Shown here piece after piece: positions 34,606-46,611 of a stretch of 64,000 nucleotides of DNA. Numbering within the stretch: the first letter of the stretch is position 1; every line of letters begins with the position of its first letter. The notes below the pieces were generated by a model that saw only the letters and a list, made by a program, of their open reading frames with translations, ran no database searches and was not told where the DNA came from. Location of the stretch: positions 29,250,501-29,314,500 of the forward strand of contig NC_091665.1 in assembly GCF_042453785.1 (NCBI RefSeq), given 5' to 3'. The DNA is from Malus domestica (Eukaryota > Streptophyta > Magnoliopsida > Rosales > Rosaceae). A program made the position numbers and the translations under genes.

Positions 34606-35872
34606 GTGCACGAAAAAGCTAAATGAAATTCTTATTGGCATTTTAAAAAATTCATCTCTAGTGAAATAAATATGGGAGACAAGAGCGACGATAATCTTTT
34701 ATAGCCCAGTCTCTAAATCACTAGTTTTCAGCACAAGCGTAAGAGAAACTGAGAATAATTTAGAGACAGAAGGTCGAAAGGCAAAGACGGCTAATAGCTT
34801 CTTAACTTTCTCTACATGTTGGAGACATAATTGGGATCAATATATGTATGCAAATCCGACATGCGCTTTCCAAGAGTGAAATATTTGTTGAGTGTGGTTT
34901 ATAAAATTGCGTTTTTAGAGTACTAATAATATTCCACAAATAAAAATTTAGATCTATCGCCTGAACAGTCAAGACAGGCTAGGCTACATGGTGTTGATGG
35001 AGGGCCCAAAGAGAGATGATTGGGTGCCCCGACTATTGATGTTTTTGGGCTCACACGATAGTGCGGGAGCAAGAATGTTACACGCACTCAAAGGTTTGCT
35101 GAGGGCACTCAGTATGCTTTTTTTTCTTTCAAAATAATAACTTTGGTTAGTTAACTTGTTCGTTGTTAGGAGAAAGAAGATTGGTGAGGATCAAAGTCGC
35201 TTCAGATTATATAGACATCGTTGTTTTTCGTCATTACAATACAACGTTATTTGTGTTAAAATTTACACTTTAAACACTAACAATTTTCATCATAAATAAT
35301 CAACTATGTGAAGAATGAAATAAATAAATGAATGAAAATAAACCTTATTGATCAATCGTGGAAACCTAATCATTACTTGTCAACCGATTCAAAGAGTTAG
35401 CCGATTGGTTGGCCAATCATAAAATTCCATCTTTGAAGCTCTCACTGCTTTACTTATGACATGTTTATTTATCATGAATGAGTATGCAATAGACTCGTAT
35501 CAATTTAATTTTTAACATGCAATAAAATTAGATACCCATGTATGAACAACTAGATATCATTCACTTAGGGACTAAACAACATATCATTTTGATTTATGAC
35601 ACCTTCAATTTCAAGGAAGTAACATGCCCTTATATATTCAAGTACCCTAAGTAAGGAATTAGTGAATGCTTAAAACAATAATCATTATCTAAATTACCTA
35701 TTAACAAAAAGATTTTGTCATCCACAAGAGGATGAAGAGTCAAATTGTTCGTCTATCACAAAATAAAATCATGACCAGTAGCCACTGTAATTTTGCACCA
35801 ACTAAATTTTGTTTTCTTTTTCAAACCTCACCCCACATCTCATCATGCCTTCTCTATTTTTTTTCAAAAACC

Positions 35873-35920
<48 letters not shown>

Positions 35921-36238
35921 TCCAACTTCTCTCTTTTCTATATATATATATTATTTATTTTTTAAATTGTTTATTGAGCTTCATCTAGTCATAATTAAGT
36001 TTTATTTTGTCCAATGAGGATTAGATTAAAAATTGCACTTAGGACTCCACCTTTGTTTTATTTTCTAATTTTTCTGTCCTCAAAAATAATATTGAATTAG
36101 TTAAATTGAAGGGGTATGGTACCTACACATCATTTTTTTACTTCTCACATACTTTTTTAATTTTCTTACTATCGGATCATATGAATTGAAAAATATCAAA
36201 AAACAAAAATTAATGAATGATGTATGAGAAGTAAAAAA
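34606..36238. other. AT-rich intergenic region
   Basis: No gene recognised. It contains a (CT)n microsatellite at 35879-35913. Confidence 0.5.
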
Positions 36239-36390
36239 GGAAAACTAATGAAAATGGCTTGAAAACTTTGAGTTTTAATTATAAGGACAAAATAAAGAGT
36301 AAAGTGAATAGTATCAGGATTGACTTTTTAGTGTAAAAATGTGATTTTTCGTTAAAGTAAACAGTACCGGATGCTTTTCGTTAAAGTTTC
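36239..36390. mobile_element. ~152 bp MITE, second copy
   Basis: GGAAAACTAATGAAAATGGC at the left, TTTTCGTTAAAGTTTC at the right, bracketed by AAGTAAAAAA (36229-36238 and 36391-36400). Same family, length and orientation as 15943-16095. It lies just upstream of the G3BP promoter. Confidence 0.85.
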
Positions 36391-36467
36391 AAGTAAAAAA
36401 TCCAAATTAAAAACTTAAATTTGTGCAAGAGAAATAAAATAATAAAAAATTTCAATTTCCTTCTCTC

Positions 36468-37126
36468 ATATATAATGACCCAAAAACCCTTTTTCTCACT
36501 TTCTGTCTCCCACTCCCTCCTCCTGTACCAACGCTCTCGCGCCTCTTGGAGATCCGCTCAAAACCCTAGAAACCGCCAAACGCCGCCGAGAGGAGGTGAG
36601 AGAAGTCGCCGAGCTCTCCGCCTACCTTTTCTTCTTCTCTCACCTCACTTCCGCCGATCCGCGCTCAGGTAACTCTTTCTCTCTTCTCAAATCTCACACA
36701 TTTCATTACGCTTTGAATATTTTCATGTGTGTTTTTGTTGATTTTCGCTCGCTTTGGATCTCCCTTTGTTTCCTAGAAATCTGAACTCGTATGCTTTAGC
36801 TTGTAGTGAAGTGATTTGAGCTTCAATTTTTTTTTTATTTAATTTAATTTAATTTTTGCTTAAATGTTGTAGTGTACGAACTTGTGCTGAATTTCACTTA
36901 ATATTTATTTTGGAAAGTATGTATTTAAATTAAGGAATATACATATATATGTTAATGTATCTTCAGTTAAATTGAGGAAAATATGTTTGATGTAATTTTT
37001 TTTGAAAGTGTAATTCTTTTGGTGCTGGTAATTTTTGTATTTATGTTTTGAATAAATGATCTAGTTAAATTTTTATGGTTCTACATGTAATGGTTTTGTT
37101 TTTGTTTGGTTCTGGAGGTTGATCAG
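36468..37126 (+). promoter_or_regulatory. G3BP promoter, 5' leader and leader intron
   Basis: A TATA-like ATATATAAT at 36468, then a CT-rich leader with AAACCCTAGAAACC. A donor CGCTCAG/GTAACTC lies at 36668/36669 and a T-rich run leads to an acceptor just before the ATG (TTGATCAG, 37126, or GGAG, 37117). This indicates a 5'UTR intron of about 450 bp, a common feature of plant housekeeping genes. Splice choice is inferred. Confidence 0.6.
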
Positions 37127-37128
37127 AG

Positions 37129-39677
37129 ATGGCAACGATGGTGCAGCAAGCCCCAGTTGCGAGTCTCACTCCTACTGCCGACGTTGTATGTATTGATATT
37201 AAATATGTACAGTTGTCGATGATTGATTACCGTATTGATCCTGATGGTTGCTAACTGAATTTTGTTGGAACATTTTGTTAAATATAGGTTGGCAATGCCT
37301 TTGTTCTTCAGTACTACAATATCTTGGAACAATCTCCTGAGCTTGTTCATCGTTTTTACCAAGATATCAGTAAGCTTGGTCGTCCGGGAGATGATGGGAT
37401 CATGAGCATTACAACCACCATGGAGGTAAGCTCCTTACAATACCCTACCTTTGTGACAACTTCATGTTTATGCCAGATCACGTTTATAATTGACACTAAA
37501 GTACAGTATTTGTGGCATAGATGTTTATGCTGTGGGTATCTTTAAATTTTGTCCACTGAAATTGTGAGTGTTATTGCATTTTATTGGACAGGAAATCAAC
37601 AAGAAGATACTTGATTACGGAGAGCTCAGTGCAAATATCAAAACTGTGGATGCTCAAGAATCTTACAATGGGGGAGTATTTGTTCTTGTCACTGGGTATT
37701 TAACTGGAAAGGACCTTTTAAGGAAGACATTTACTCAAAGTTTTTTCTTGGCGCCACAAGACGTAGGCTACTTTGTTTTGAACGATGTCTTTAGATATGT
37801 TGAAGATTCCAACCCTGAAAACGAGGACAATGGATTGGTTGTTGATGTTGAAGTTGAACCTCCTATTACTCCCAAACATGGTATGGCTTAAACTGCTGCT
37901 TCTTTAAGTCTTTCAAGTGGGTAATTTTGGTTCAATCTAATTGAGTTTGAGAATATTCTTTTTGCAGATGCTACTGCTTTGCAGGACAATCATGTCCCGG
38001 AGCCTGTGATTTCAGTGTCTGAGGACGTTGTCAAGGAGGAACTGTTCAAACCTTCGGAAAATGGAGTAGTTTCTGTTGAAGAGAAGGAAGTACCAGAACC
38101 TGAAGTCGTCAACGAAATTCCTGATGATTCCCAAGTAGTGAATAAAGTTGAAGCTGAATCATTCACAAAAGTTGAAGCTGAATCCAAACCCAAAGTTGAG
38201 GTTGAGTCTAATTCTAAAGTTGAAGCTGAATCTAACTCTAAAGTTGAAGCACCAAAGAAGTCATATGCCTCAATTGTAAGCAGCTGTTTTGCAACATCTC
38301 ATGCCTCTAGATCTTTTTATATCTGTTAGATGTGTTTTTGGTTGTAGTACTACATTTCTCATTAGTTTTGCAATTAAGTTGTGCAAAAGAAGTCAATACG
38401 TTTCTACTTTCTTTGTTATTGTTCATACTTATTTGGGGTCTTTACCAATTGTTCCAGCTTAAGAGCATGAAGGAGGGTACTGTCCCATTTTCTACTCCAG
38501 CACCTGTGAGGTCTGTCCCAAAGAAGCAGGAGAACCAAGTGGCTACTGCTCCAATATCTGCTCCAGTTTCAGAAACAGTATCCAGCACAAATGCTAGAGA
38601 AAATGGGAATTTAGAGCCCGAAGGTGAGCAGTTCGTTGTATTACGAGTTAATGTACTTTCTGTTACACATCTTGTATGTTTGCATTAGTTTGATACAATT
38701 GTTAATTTTGTTTGTTGTGAACAGCTGAAGGTCACTCTATCTACATTAAAGGTCTGCCAATGGATTGTACAAATACTGTAATCGAGACTGAGTTTAAGAA
38801 ATTCGGACAGATCAAGAAGAATGGTGTTCAAGTTAGAATGCTAAGGGTTTGTGATTTATCAGCACAAGTTTCTCTGTTGTTTGATGTTGGCAATCCTTCT
38901 GTGAATGATATACTTAATTGTCTCTTCATCATTACAACAGGGGTTCTGTTTTGGCTTCGTGGAATTTGAGGCTGCAAGTTCTGTGCAAAGTGCGATGGAG
39001 GTACTTAATAGACATTGACCCACTATCCTTTTTATGATCTGCGTCTTAGATGTTTGAACATATCTATTGCTGTATTTGTTTGAACCCTACGGAATAGCAG
39101 AGAACCCGAGAAATTTGCTTGTGAATTATGAATGCATATATATTTAATCCTTTTGATATAACAATGTCTTTATGTTCTTGTAGATTTTTAAGTTATTGTG
39201 CTAATAATATTTCTGTATTGGTGTTTTAGGCTTCACCCATCGAGATCAGTGGACAGCAAGTTTATGTTGAGGAAAAGAGATCCACTCGAGGTGAGTTGAA
39301 TTTTGTGTTCCAACATTATGTTTGTCTATTTCTAGCTTTCTTGATTCTAATTTTTTATGCTCATCCTTTTCTTTATTTACGCAGGGAGGGGACGGTTTTC
39401 TGGGAAGGGCAATGGGAACGGGTACAGGACTGAGGGACCAAGAGGACGTGGAGGCTATGGAGGTGGTAGGGCTTATGGCCGTGGCGATTTCAATGGTGGT
39501 CGTGGTGATTTCAAGTCTGATTATGGAAGTAGGAGTAGCAATAGGGGAGGATCATTGGGCCGTGGAGGAGATGGATATCAGAGGTCTGACAATGGTGGTC
39601 GTGTGAATCGTGCTGGTGGGGTGGCGGTTAATGCAGCAGCAAAAGGCACAGCACCACAGGTGTCTGCCTCGGCATGA
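37129..39677 (+). CDS. G3BP: G3BP-like NTF2/RRM RNA-binding protein
   Basis: Nine exons: 37129-37185, 37288-37425, 37592-37880, 37968-38275, 38458-38623, 38725-38846, 38941-39000, 39230-39290, 39385-39677. All GT-AG with matching phases; 497 aa. Residues 19-137 form an NTF2-like domain (VGNAFVLQYYNIL, SFFLAPQDVGYFVLNDVFRYV). An acidic linker contains five KVEAES-type repeats (about 225-260). An RRM follows with RNP2 IYIKGL (325-330) and RNP1 GFCFGFVEF (361-369). The RGG-rich tail from 401 has repeated GGRGDF/RGRGGYGG. G3BP homologues bind RNA and nucleate cytoplasmic stress granules through the NTF2 domain; plant members are also linked to immunity and ubiquitin protease partners. No defect seen. 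A broken partial copy lies upstream. Confidence 0.93.
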
Positions 39678-40337
39678 GAACGCCTGCTTTAGAAGTTTGG
39701 TCACAAACGGCGACAGATTAATTTTTTTTGTTTGGAAGTGTGTCGATGGTGAAGTTAATTGGATAGCACTGAGAGGTTCGTTTCTGATCGTTTTGTGGAT
39801 GAACCAGCAACCTAGGATATTCCATAGGATTTTCTTTTAACCTTTATTTTTTTTTTCGGGTTTTTATATCGAAGCTATTTTGGAGGCGATAGCGGTGTTA
39901 GATTTTGTGCTTATTATATTTTGGATAAACTGTTTGTAGCTCCATTGGTTTTTATGTGGATGGAAATTGGGAAATGACGATAGGACTTGGAAACTTCGAA
40001 GTGCTGATATTTTTGTTTAGGGTTTTTCTGTTGTAATGGCTGCCTCATGTTGCAGGTTTCCGTGATCTCTGTCATGGAGTTTATAGCTTTCTATGCTTTT
40101 GTAGGATCAAATTTTAACGAATGTAATAACGGCTACCTAGAATTAAAGTTAAAGGCAAACGATGCGATGGCTAGGGGGAGAACCCACGACTCGGATGGAG
40201 TGGCTAGTTGGCGGATTGCTCGAGCTGCTCCTGCCAGGAGAGCGGGTTGCCGCGCTAGTGTGTGTGTGTGTGTACGCTCGGGAGCATGCTCCTGGGATAA
40301 GGGGACGGCGAGCCCGAAAGCTTCCCGAGCCCCGACG
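39678..40337. other. 3' flank of G3BP
   Basis: 3' untranslated region to about 40070, then spacer with a GC-rich stretch and a short (GT)n tract (40259-40273). No gene recognised. Confidence 0.5.
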
Positions 40338-40458
40338 TAACTGATTCTTAAGTCGTTCTGCTAGTCAGGATTGGCTTTGGAAGAACCTTAGGCTTGTCCT
40401 AACTGATTCTTAAGTCGTTCTGCTAGTCAGGATTGGCTTTGGAAGAACCTTAGGCTTC
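40338..40458. repeat. Two-copy tandem repeat, ~62 bp unit
   Basis: TAACTGATTCTTAAGTCGTT ... AGAACCTTAGGCTT occurs at 40338-40397 and again at 40400-40457 without visible mismatch. Confidence 0.92.
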
Positions 40459-41321
40459 TAGGTAATGCTAATGTTGGTTTGGCTTAGTATGGTCCAAAAA
40501 GGCCCCCACAGTACACCAGCATGTCGAGTGTGAGTTCGTAGGGCGAAATTTTTCGATTGTGTAAATGGAAGGACCCAAAAATCGTGGACTAACCATGGGA
40601 GGCTTATTGTGCGGGAAACTGAGACTAGCAACACGTTTTTTGTTTCTATGATTGCACCTTCAGGCTTTTGCATAATATATCCCTCCAAGTAGCAAAACGT
40701 TTGAGCATCAACATCAGAATAACGATTCCGAAGACTTTCCTCGACGACAATTTGCTTCCCGTCCCGTGACGAATAGAAATGTATGGGATACTCTATGCAC
40801 ACAAAGTTTTGTAAAAATGTCTGGAAGATAATTTTAACAATTTGTACACACACTGTCCAGACTAGGAGATGCTTCTAATTTCACTAAATATGGGGAAATT
40901 GGTAGAACTTAGCAATAAGTAGTAGCCTCTTATGACAAAGTACCAATTATGCCATTGTTGGAGCCGACGAAGATAAATATAACTTTTGGATAAATCGTCT
41001 AATAGACGAATGTCACAATGATATGGCAGAAATAAGCGAACAAAAACGACGTGTTTGAAAGTTTACCGTAAATTTCCACCAACTTTTCAGTAGTTGACAT
41101 GTTCCAAGTGAAATTAAGTTGTATGAAACAATAAAAAGAAGACCTAGATTAACATGGAAAACAGGTATGCTACACTTAGATTGATGCATATCGTCCCTGT
41201 ACTAAGAATAATTAGTAAACGTGCCACAAGCGATAATGGAATCCAAAAGAGGGATAGCTTACTAGCTGTAGGACTAGCATTGGCAGATTCTCCAATTAGA
41301 GCTTCAACAAATCCGGTTCGT
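40459..41321. other. Spacer at GAUT9 3' side
   Basis: A minus-strand frame of 131 codons (40458-40853) has no recognised family and no neighbouring exon, so it is not called. The part nearest 41321 is presumably GAUT9 3'UTR. Confidence 0.45.
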
Positions 41322-43573
41322 TTAAAGACCAAAATTGCAGGCCTGAACGAACTCCATATCATAACTGACGTGTTTTTCCCAGAGTGGCTTGAACTGGCTC
41401 ATGGCAATATCAAGCCAAGGCTTCATATTCCCGTTGAAGTGCACCACTGCAGCATTGCGAATCTCGTCCATGCTGATGCTCGGATTATAGCCAAGTCCCA
41501 GAACGTGCCATGACTTGTCTAGTGGCTTTGTTGTTGAGTAAAATGTGATTAAACCTGGCGGAAGTGTCCCCAATTTCCACAGACTACGGTTCTCGTTCTG
41601 CAATAAGATCAACATCCCTAGTCAGTGCTACTCAAGAGATGGGAAAACACACAATTAACAGAGATATAGTAGAACAGAATAATTCATAAGAACGACGTTA
41701 TAGCATCTAAAAAGCATTATGAGTAAGTTTCCCTTCTCTTTTCACTGCAGCTAGTGGCACATTCCTTACTATGGATCCCTTTAAGGTACCCCTACGGCAA
41801 CCAAAAGCTGCAGATTCGAAACAAAAAAAAACAACAAATGCACAAAATTTGCACAACCAAACAGTTTTTACAACAAATGCATATATACATATCAGAACAA
41901 TATTGATTTCAAAATGCAACACAAATTTGACCAAAAGAAAAGTAATCTCTTACCAGATTTTGCCAGTAATGATACTCGGCAGTACAATTTTGCTTTCTCC
42001 ACGCATCCAGATCAAAGAAGTTCATTCCATAAGCCCACGCGCACGCATTAGGATTAAACTTCTCCTTAATCAGAGGATGTGAGAAATTCATGTACTGTGC
42101 ATAACGATGGAAAGACCCAAAACATGTCTCAACCGCCCCATTCACCTTCCCATCCATATCAATCCTCCACAGACCAGTTAAATCCTTCTGAACCACTATA
42201 TCGTCATCCAAAAATAGAATCCTATGCAATTTCGGGTACATTTCAGGCAAATAAAACCTCAAGTGGTTCAATATGGACAAATACTTGGGGTTCCTGAACT
42301 TCATGTTTGTTGCGTCTTTGGTTGCATTCTCGAGCTTATTCTCAAAGTAAAATGATTGCAACTTTGCGTTTTCCAATTGCTTTAACACCGGCACATATGA
42401 AGAATTCAAAAACTTATAATCCTCCACAGCCTTCACTTCAACATGTGACCCATTATAGTCCTTGCTTTTAAACATAACCTGCATTGCTCCAAGGTTCATC
42501 TTATCAGTCACGACATGGAAGACATGTTTCCATGGCTCCTTGGCGTTCTTCACCGCCGAATTCACCACCACCGACGCTGCAATCACGTTATCCGAAAAAA
42601 TAGCATAATGGTACAGATTGGGGTCCTCAATTTCCGGGGGAATCGGCTTCCCTTCATCAGTGTACTTCTCCGGATGCGCAATTCGCTCCTCCATCAGCCG
42701 CATTGCGACGCAATGCAAGCTCTTCGGGATCGACTTCGCAGCAATCAAGCTCGAGAAAGCCCCTTGCTTCTTAGCCTTCGTCAGCTGCTCATTCACTTGG
42801 AAAATGGTGTCCTTCAGCTTCTGAATCTTGAGCTGGTTATCGAAAGACTCTTTCGCTTCGGCGATTACTTGTCTAGTAACTTTGATTCGCTCTTTCACTT
42901 CTTTCTCGAACTGCCGCAGCACCGATTCGTCAATGTTGAGACCGTCTGATTCGAACAGAGCGCGATAGGCGGGCTTGTTCATGAGATCCCAGTAGTTTCG
43001 GGAGAGATCAGCGAAGACCCGAACCAGCTTCGAGTTCTCAAGCTTCAGCTTCCGCGCATAGCTCGCGTACGCTAGGGCTAGCGTCCGATGATCGTCCGCC
43101 TGCTTCCGGATCTGGTCCAGTCGGGGCTTCAGTGGGTCCGATTTCAGGGCTAGTACGGTCCTTCTCGTCGATCCAAATCCACCAAACGAACCGGAATCCA
43201 AACCCTAATTCACAATTACCATCAAAATATAAAAAATTGCTCTTATTTTTATTGGAAATTTTGATACTTTGGTACTAAATCCAGTTCCAGCGCGGGAACG
43301 AAAACCGAAAATCGAAAAACGATTAGATTAGATCGGGAAATACAAATCATGAACTTCAAACTCCATTGAAGCAGCGAGAGTGTGAAAGAACAGTAGAGAA
43401 ACACTTACCGAGTCGCCGACATCGGAGGAGTCGGTTCGGGAAGCGAAGACGAAGGAGAGCGAAAAGACGAAGACGACGGCGACTGCAATGGCCATGGCAA
43501 GCACTCTGAACGAGGCGACGGAGCTCCGCGCGGCTCCTCCTCTACCGCTGCCGGAGATTCGAAGGTTCCCCAT
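41322..43573 (-). CDS. GAUT9: Galacturonosyltransferase 9-like (GAUT, GT8 family)
   Basis: Three exons on the minus strand: 43573-43409, 43204-41954 and 41597-41322, all phase 0 with GT-AG borders; 563 aa, close to Arabidopsis GAUT9. Type II Golgi membrane protein: short basic N-terminus, one transmembrane helix (about residues 25-45, VLAMAIAVAVVFVFSLSFVFA-like), a stem, then the GT8 catalytic domain. Visible landmarks: LYHYAIFSDNVIAASVVVNS, the metal/UDP-binding LDDD at 387-390, GAVETCFGSFHRY, ACAWAYGMNFFDL, and the C-terminal KLGTLPPGL and HFNGNMKPW. GAUTs transfer galacturonic acid from UDP-GalA in homogalacturonan (pectin) synthesis in the Golgi. An in-frame ATG 12 codons upstream (43609) is possible; the shorter start places the basic segment next to the anchor. 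Confidence 0.94.
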
Positions 43574-43609
43574 TCTTCGAGTTGTTGCTTCTCCGTGAGG
43601 TTGTCTCAC

Positions 43610-45291
43610 TCACTCAGACTCAGTGTCGGTCTCGGACTCGGAGTCTGACATTAACTTTTTGATTCTTTGTTTCTGTTAATGGTTAACTGTAAAACGCGGA
43701 TTGGCGAGTGCCAATTGGCGGTGCTCATTAAAACCTAATCATGTGGGCCCCATGTAATTGACTTTTTCACTTGTTGGTTTAGTCGGATTTGGGTGCTTAT
43801 TAATTAGTTAACTACGCATTATCTCCGGAGTTGCGTAATGTTAACTCAAGTGGAATTCACCCAATTTTCTACCTTCCTTTATTAATCTACCACATAATAC
43901 GCTGTTTAATAATTGTTAATTAACATGAGTTATTGCTATATAAAAAAAAAAACAAAACAAAACATAGACCATCTCCAAAGAAAATTTAAAAAAAATCAGA
44001 TAGACTTATAACAATAATAAATGATTTACAATCTACTCCAATTGAGATGTTAAAATTGACATAGAGAAGAAGGCTGAACTTCAAGCGTCAAAATTGATGC
44101 CATGAAGCAATGGCGTCAAATAAGTTTTTTGTTATCTCCAAAGGCATTCAACTTACTTCACCTTAAATGCCTATCATATTTAAGTGTTTTTTATTTTTTT
44201 ATATTTTTAACTATCAACAGTCCAACTTTTATTATTTTTGTTTGAAAAAAAAAAAGAAATGAAGCAATAAATTTTGGCACATCGGGTGGAAGGAAAATAT
44301 TGGCAATATGTCAAATTGCCAAGTCAACCATCAAACTGAAATTTGATGTTTTGAATTTGGCATCTCTTTTAGAGATGCTCTTAACATTCATTGTTCACTC
44401 CACATGAATTGCTATGTTGTATAAAAGTCTTCAAGCGTGACCATCGTGTAGTATTATTAATTTATTTTCGTTAATTATTTTGACGTGAATTAATAATATT
44501 ACTAATTCCATTCATGTTTGGCCATTCACAACTCAAAGTGGTAGATTGGTTCTTGTCTTAGTCTTAATGGGACTCTCAATCACAACAACGTCAAGGTATA
44601 AGCTATTATAAAAGTTGCAATCTTGAAGGGTATCATATACATTGTGACATTCATACCATTATGATTTTTTATTTTTTTTTGGATCTGATAGGTGGATCAC
44701 GTCACTCATAGGACACACATAAAAATGGGACCTCGTGTATTGTCTTAGACATTCGCTTGTTAGTTCAACTCCCAATACAAAAATTCCTTCTTTATATGTG
44801 TGTTTGGATAACTGACGTGACCCATCGAATCGAGAGATTTTTTCTAGTACTAGGTATTCAAGCGGTAGTCCACCTATTATAATACAAGTCAAGAAAATTC
44901 CTTCACTTATTTTGTGACATGTGAAATATCTGTTTGAATATCGGGCAAAATTTCTGTATTGAATCAAAGCAATTTTGCATGCCATTGCAGTTGGGGGCAC
45001 AAAACCCTACCTTGTTATATTGCAAACAATTAAAGCATAGCATGTGACTTTTTATAACCCAAGGGGACTCATCATTAAAAGATCATCCTCCTAACTCCAT
45101 TATTTTGAAAACCAAGGCCAGAGAAATATCAAAGAACCTCTATGCTCTCACTATATGTGCTAGATGGTACGTAAATAATGAATGACCCAAAGTCATTGAA
45201 ATAAAACCACTAGCTAAAGTTGTGCGGGTAGAAAGGTTGCTCTTTTGTGATGGAAATGTCACAAATTCAAGTTATGAAAACATCCTTTTTA
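43610..45291. other. Intergenic region with possible MITE
   Basis: No gene called. About 43965-44382 has weak inverted ends (GACCATCTCCAAAG and TTTTAGAGATGCTC) and may be an old MITE. A minus frame at 44659-45000 has no recognised similarity. Confidence 0.35.
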
Positions 45292-46134
45292 GAGCATCCC
45301 CAGTGAAGGGCTCTATATGGGGCTGAAAAAAGTGGTGGATATAGCCCATTTTAGAGCTCCGAAGAATCTTTGGGGTTTTATTAAAGAATCTCTCCCAATG
45401 GGGGGTTATATTTTTCAGGCTCTATATGGGGCTATATATATTTATTTATGTAGTAATTTGATTAAGCGATGATTTTTTTTTTGTGTGTTAGTTTTTCTTA
45501 GGTTGATTTTTGGATGTGCTGTCTTATATTTTTATATGAGCCCTTCAACCTAAAAAGTTCAAATTGTGATAAAGTTAGATTTCATCACTTATGAATCGTT
45601 CGTTAAATTAGATTCTCTTATCTCAATCTCATCCGTTGAAAGAAACAAACTTCCACTTTGCCCTTTAAAATTATTTGATTTTCACATATAATACAACAAT
45701 TTACCTAGCACCAATTGGTAAATTAGTATCATACAATTTTGAAGAAAAAAAAGTATTTGAAAATTTCACCCATCAATGCCTATGAACGTTAAATCAATTT
45801 GAAATTTTCATTCTTATGGAATTTAAAACAATCATTAATTAGTGAAATTACAAGAAAAATAAGTAAGAAAAAGAATTAAAAAATAATAATAAAAGGAGAT
45901 TCACAAGTGGATGAAGAGTGATAGAATTTTGCTTACATTGGTTGCTACTTTTTTTGTGGGACCCACTGTTTTTTTTGGGCTAGATGTAGCCCGATTTTAT
46001 GTTACCTAAGAAAGGAAGTTGCTAGCCCCAGTAGTGGATCTAACCCTATTTCCGGCTCATTAGGGATGAAATTTCTCGTTAAGGCTAGAAATGTGGTAGC
46101 CTCATAGAGGATAAAGCCCCCATTGGGGATGCTC
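45292..46134. mobile_element. PIF/Harbinger-type non-autonomous element, 843 bp
   Basis: Ends GAGCATCCCCAGTG and CATTGGGGATGCTC form inverted repeats (one mismatch over 14), bracketed by TTA (45289-45291 and 46135-46137). Related subterminal copies of GGGCTCTATATGGGGCT appear twice near the left end. No transposase frame. Confidence 0.85.
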
Positions 46135-46496
46135 TTATTAAGTAAGAGAGTAAGACTGTGTACGATAGACGTCACCCCCCCCACCCTCACAAAGCAGGAA
46201 TCTTTGTTGGCTTGGGGTTGCTTTTTTTAAAGTCGGGCATACACCAACCCTAAATTGTACACGATGAGTTGACTTCTTATGTAACTTTATATAGCAAATA
46301 AATTGGTAACTAGAAAACTTGATTAAAAAGGATGAGATAAGAAAGAGATAGATGGAAATAGAGGAACAATCTGATTTTATAGTTAATTTAAGCACTAGAT
46401 CATGAAACACAAAACATATTTACTCGTGATACTCTTACTCAAGTACACACAAAAATTACCACTTAATTTAACATTAACCAAAGTAAATTTAGAAAT

Positions 46497-46611
46497 CTTT
46501 TTTTTTTTTTTTTGACAAAACGAAATATATTCTAAACTGCTCTCTAATTTAGCAGAAAGAAGATTTGAACTTAGAGACGAGAGGCCGATTCACTGCCCTG
46601 ACCTACTGGTA
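46497..46611 (-). mobile_element. SINE-like sequence abutting a stop codon
   Basis: On the minus strand: CAGTAGGTCAGGGCAGTG, a B-box-like AAGTTCAAATCTTC, then an A-tail (T run at 46497-46514). It starts immediately after, or overlaps, the stop of the neighbouring gene (46612-46614), so it forms the 3' untranslated region of that gene. Target duplication not resolved. Confidence 0.55.

Noticed and set aside
35879-35913. (CT)n tract as a regulatory element
   Set aside because: Simple microsatellite with no nearby gene start; G3BP begins more than 1 kb away.
40458-40853. Minus-strand frame of 131 codons
   Set aside because: No recognised motif, start or adjacent exon; partly composed of tandem-repeat-flanking spacer.
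42515-42949. + strand frame of 144 codons
   Set aside because: Antisense of GAUT9 exon 2, with no family similarity.
44659-45000. Minus-strand frame of 113 codons
   Set aside because: No recognisable family, AT-rich surroundings, and no splice or promoter context.
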